Below, one piece after another: positions 62,071 through 64,000 of a stretch of 64,000 nucleotides of DNA (position 1 is its first letter; each line of letters opens with the position of its first letter). Location of the stretch: NCBI GenBank assembly GCA_016781525.1, contig JADDQE010000040.1, forward strand, positions 1 through 64,000, in the 5' to 3' direction. Under the pieces are notes generated by a model, which was not told the origin of the DNA, did not search any database, and saw only the letters and a program-made list of their open reading frames with translations. The stretch is from a bacterium. Lineage in GTDB: Bacteria; Chloroflexota; Chloroflexia; Chloroflexales; Kallotenuaceae. Both the position numbers and the translations under genes were made by a program.

Positions 62071-64000
62071 CTAGCTCGCAGCTCCTGCGTTCGACCAAAA
62101 GGTTTCTACCTTCTGCTTGAGTAGGGCATGGTCGGGGCGCTCAAGGTGTTTGTCCCCTAGCAAGATACGTTCCGCTTCGACGCGGGCTGCATGGAGTAAG
62201 CGCGTATCGCCGAGGCGGGCCATTTTGAGGTCAGGCGTCCCGCTTTGGCGTCGCCCGAAAAATTCTCCGGGTCCGCGCAGTGTCAGATCGACATCCGCGA
62301 GCACGAAGCCATCCTCGCTCTCCTCGAGCGCGCGCAGCCGCTGCTCGGTAATCTCGTTGTCCACGTCCGAGACCACAACACAATATGACTGGTGCTCTCC
62401 GCGCCCAACGCGTCCACGGAACTGGTGCAGCTGGGCGAGGCCAAAACGCTCGGCGCCCAGGATCAGGATTGTGGTCGCGTTGGGGACGTCGATCCCGACC
62501 TCGACCACTGCAGTCGCCACCAGAATGTCGAAGACACGGTCGCGGAATGCCGTCATGACCGCATCTTTCTCGAGCTGGCTCATCCGTCCATGCACCAATC
62601 CGATGCGGAGATCTGGAAAGACCTCGTGCTGAAGCTGCTCCTGGGTCTCCACGGCTGAGTCGAGCTCCAGCTTATCGCTTTCCTCGACCAGCGGGCAGAT
62701 CACGAACGCTTGACGGCCGGCCGCGACCTCTTTCCGAATATGTTTGTGGGCCTTCGCTAGCTCGGCCTTCTTGATCCATTTGGTCTTTATCGGCTGACGA
62801 CCTGGTGGTCGCTCGTCGATCACGGAAGCGTCCAGGTCGCCATAGATCGACAGCGCAAGCGTTCGCGGAATCGGCGTCGCAGTCATGACCAAGAGGTGCG
62901 GATGGTGTCCCTTGCCCTTGAGTCGCTCACGCTGCTCTACACCAAAGCGGTGCTGCTCGTCGATAACAACCAGACCGAGGCTATTGTACTGCACACCCTC
63001 CTGAATCAGCGCGTGGGTGCCAATCACCAGGTCAACCTCGCCTTGGGCGATGCTTTCGAGCACCCGCTTACGCTCCTTGGTCTTGAGCGAGCCGGTCAGC
63101 AGCGCGACACGGACCCCCGATCCGCCCATGTCTTCCTCGTCGGTCATGCCGAGGAGTCGCTTCAGCTCCTCCATGCGCTTCAGCTGCTCAGGGTCGATAC
63201 GGCGCTGCCAATCATCGCTATGGACTGCCTGATCCTTGGCGTCACGCGGCACATGCACCTGGCTCAGCACTTTCTTGAGCCCACGGTAATGCTGCTCGGC
63301 CAAGATTTCGGTCGGCGCCATCAGCGCGCCTTGATAGCCATTCGCGATCGCTTGCAGCAGCGCGGCAGCCGCAACAACCGTCTTGCCGGAGCCTACGTCT
63401 CCTTGCACCAGCCGCGCCATCGGCACCGGCCGCTGCAGGTCATTGAAAATTTCGTCGAGCGCCCGATTTTGCGCGCCTGTCAGCTGGAACGGCAGCTTGG
63501 ACAAGAACTCTTCGTGAACTTGCCGATTGAGACTGAGCTGATAACCGGGCACGCCCTGCCACAGCTGCTTACGCTGAAGCACGCCTAGTTGAATGAACAG
63601 AAACTCATCAAAGCCGAGGCGGTAGCGCGCCAGAGCCAGCTGCTTCTGATCATCCGGAAAATGGATCTGCGCGAGGGCTTTCGCCAGCGGTACAAGCTTG
63701 GCCCGCTCGCGTACCTCATCCGGTAGATAGTCACGTACCAGCGGCACCGCCATGTCGATAACTTTCTTGATCGTCGTTCTGGCGTTGCGCTCATACATGC
63801 CCTTGGTGAGCGGGTGGACCGGCACGAGCCGACCCGCGTGAACCAGCGCATCTTCGCGGTATGGCTCCCACTTTGGGCTATTCATCTGGAGCCGTCCGTT
63901 GAATGCCGTGACCTTGCCGCTCACAACGATCTGCTCGCCCAGCTTGAGCTGATTGACCAGCCATTTCTGGCCAAAAAAGGTAATCGGCAGCGTGCCCGTC
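62071..64000 (-). CDS. recG: ATP-dependent DNA helicase RecG, N-terminus beyond the window
   Basis: Remodels stalled replication forks and Holliday junctions. The visible part starts inside the wedge/OB domain (ITFFGQKWLVNQLKLGEQIVVSG at the window edge) and runs to the stop at 62071. Walker A is GDVGSGKTVVAAAAL, motif II VIDEQHRFGVEQR, motif III VMTATPIPRTLAL, and motif VI is in HQFRGRVGRGEHQSYC. The C-terminal wedge-interacting hook ends the protein. The first 50-200 residues lie outside; the start is not visible. The frame is open to the last base. Confidence 0.95.
   Translation of the reverse strand, partial: TGTLPITFFGQKWLVNQLKLGEQIVVSGKVTAFNGRLQMNSPKWEPYREDALVHAGRLVPVHPLTKGMYERNARTTIKKVIDMAVPLVRDYLPDEVRERAKLVPLAKALAQIHFPDDQKQLALARYRLGFDEFLFIQLGVLQRKQLWQGVPGYQLSLNRQVHEEFLSKLPFQLTGAQNRALDEIFNDLQRPVPMARLVQGDVGSGKTVVAAAALLQAIANGYQGALMAPTEILAEQHYRGLKKVLSQVHVPRDAKDQAVHSDDWQRRIDPEQLKRMEELKRLLGMTDEEDMGGSGVRVALLTGSLKTKERKRVLESIAQGEVDLVIGTHALIQEGVQYNSLGLVVIDEQHRFGVEQRERLKGKGHHPHLLVMTATPIPRTLALSIYGDLDASVIDERPPGRQPIKTKWIKKAELAKAHKHIRKEVAAGRQAFVICPLVEESDKLELDSAVETQEQLQHEVFPDLRIGLVHGRMSQLEKDAVMTAFRDRVFDILVATAVVEVGIDVPNATTILILGAERFGLAQLHQFRGRVGRGEHQSYCVVVSDVDNEITEQRLRALEESEDGFVLADVDLTLRGPGEFFGRRQSGTPDLKMARLGDTRLLHAARVEAERILLGDKHLERPDHALLKQKVETFWSNAGAAS

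Overview
This looks like a chromosomal window from a moderately high-GC bacterium of the phylum Chloroflexota, probably class Chloroflexia. The reasons are a secreted protein with the W-x-R/A-x-D-x-P-V plus SWxWGP N-terminal region that I associate with this phylum, a bacterial ALDH16-type dehydrogenase beside deoC, an OmpR-type regulator without a kinase, and the overall mix of housekeeping genes. Genus cannot be fixed from sequence alone. I see no prophage, insertion sequence, CRISPR array, rRNA or photosynthesis gene. There is one tRNA, tRNA-Leu(UAG).

Layout. 0-8 kb: metallophosphoesterase, pepF, trpB with a membrane protein abutting it, rlmN, an inositol-phosphatase-like protein and a beta-hydroxyacid dehydrogenase. 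8-17 kb: a molybdopterin oxidoreductase, an ECF sigma factor with its zinc-type anti-sigma factor, a GDSL-like hydrolase, a large membrane-GAF-HTH protein and an AEC permease. 17-22 kb: deoC, the ALDH16-type two-domain dehydrogenase and glgC. 22-34 kb, almost all minus strand: ftsK, rnj, a membrane protein, family-4 uracil-DNA glycosylase, pgsA, an ABC exporter and clpB. 34-44 kb: a truncated phosphotransferase relic, gyrA, an orphan OmpR-type response regulator, the tig-clpP-clpX cluster, tRNA-Leu and a class V aminotransferase. 44-50 kb: two envelope proteins, a biotin carboxylase-BCCP fusion with a small upstream partner, a methyltransferase and lysA. 50-64 kb: a secreted TolB-like propeller, an SbcD-like nuclease, an S41 protease, a JAMM protease, a PRC-barrel protein, a zinc-ribbon membrane protein, a GH57 protein, FtsW/RodA, two phoU paralogues and a recG cut by the window edge.

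The genes fit together as protein quality control (tig, clpP, clpX, clpB, S41, JAMM), DNA maintenance (gyrA, ftsK, udg, recG, sbcD), RNA processing (rnj, rlmN), envelope and lipid work (pgsA, ftsW, ABC) and central metabolism (deoC to ALDH, glgC, trpB, lysA, carboxylase).

The most unusual signal is a family of degenerate, 7-bp-phased repeats at five loci (near 43-143, 6183-6286, 18004-18117 with 19591-19699, 24776-24844 and 42602-42699). The words change from locus to locus but the seven-base phase is kept. The arrays run into coding sequence and form the C-terminal tails of two unrelated proteins and the linker between the two halves of the ALDH16-type enzyme. Other points worth attention are at least five genes with a -10 box only 7-10 nt before the start codon (apparently leaderless), a set of CGCTAA direct repeats spaced 11-11-15 bp at the clpB promoter, an aspartate-rich expansion inside trigger factor's PPIase domain, catalytic-residue changes in the GH57 and GDSL proteins, and a QLSLF sliding-clamp motif at the end of the uracil-DNA glycosylase.
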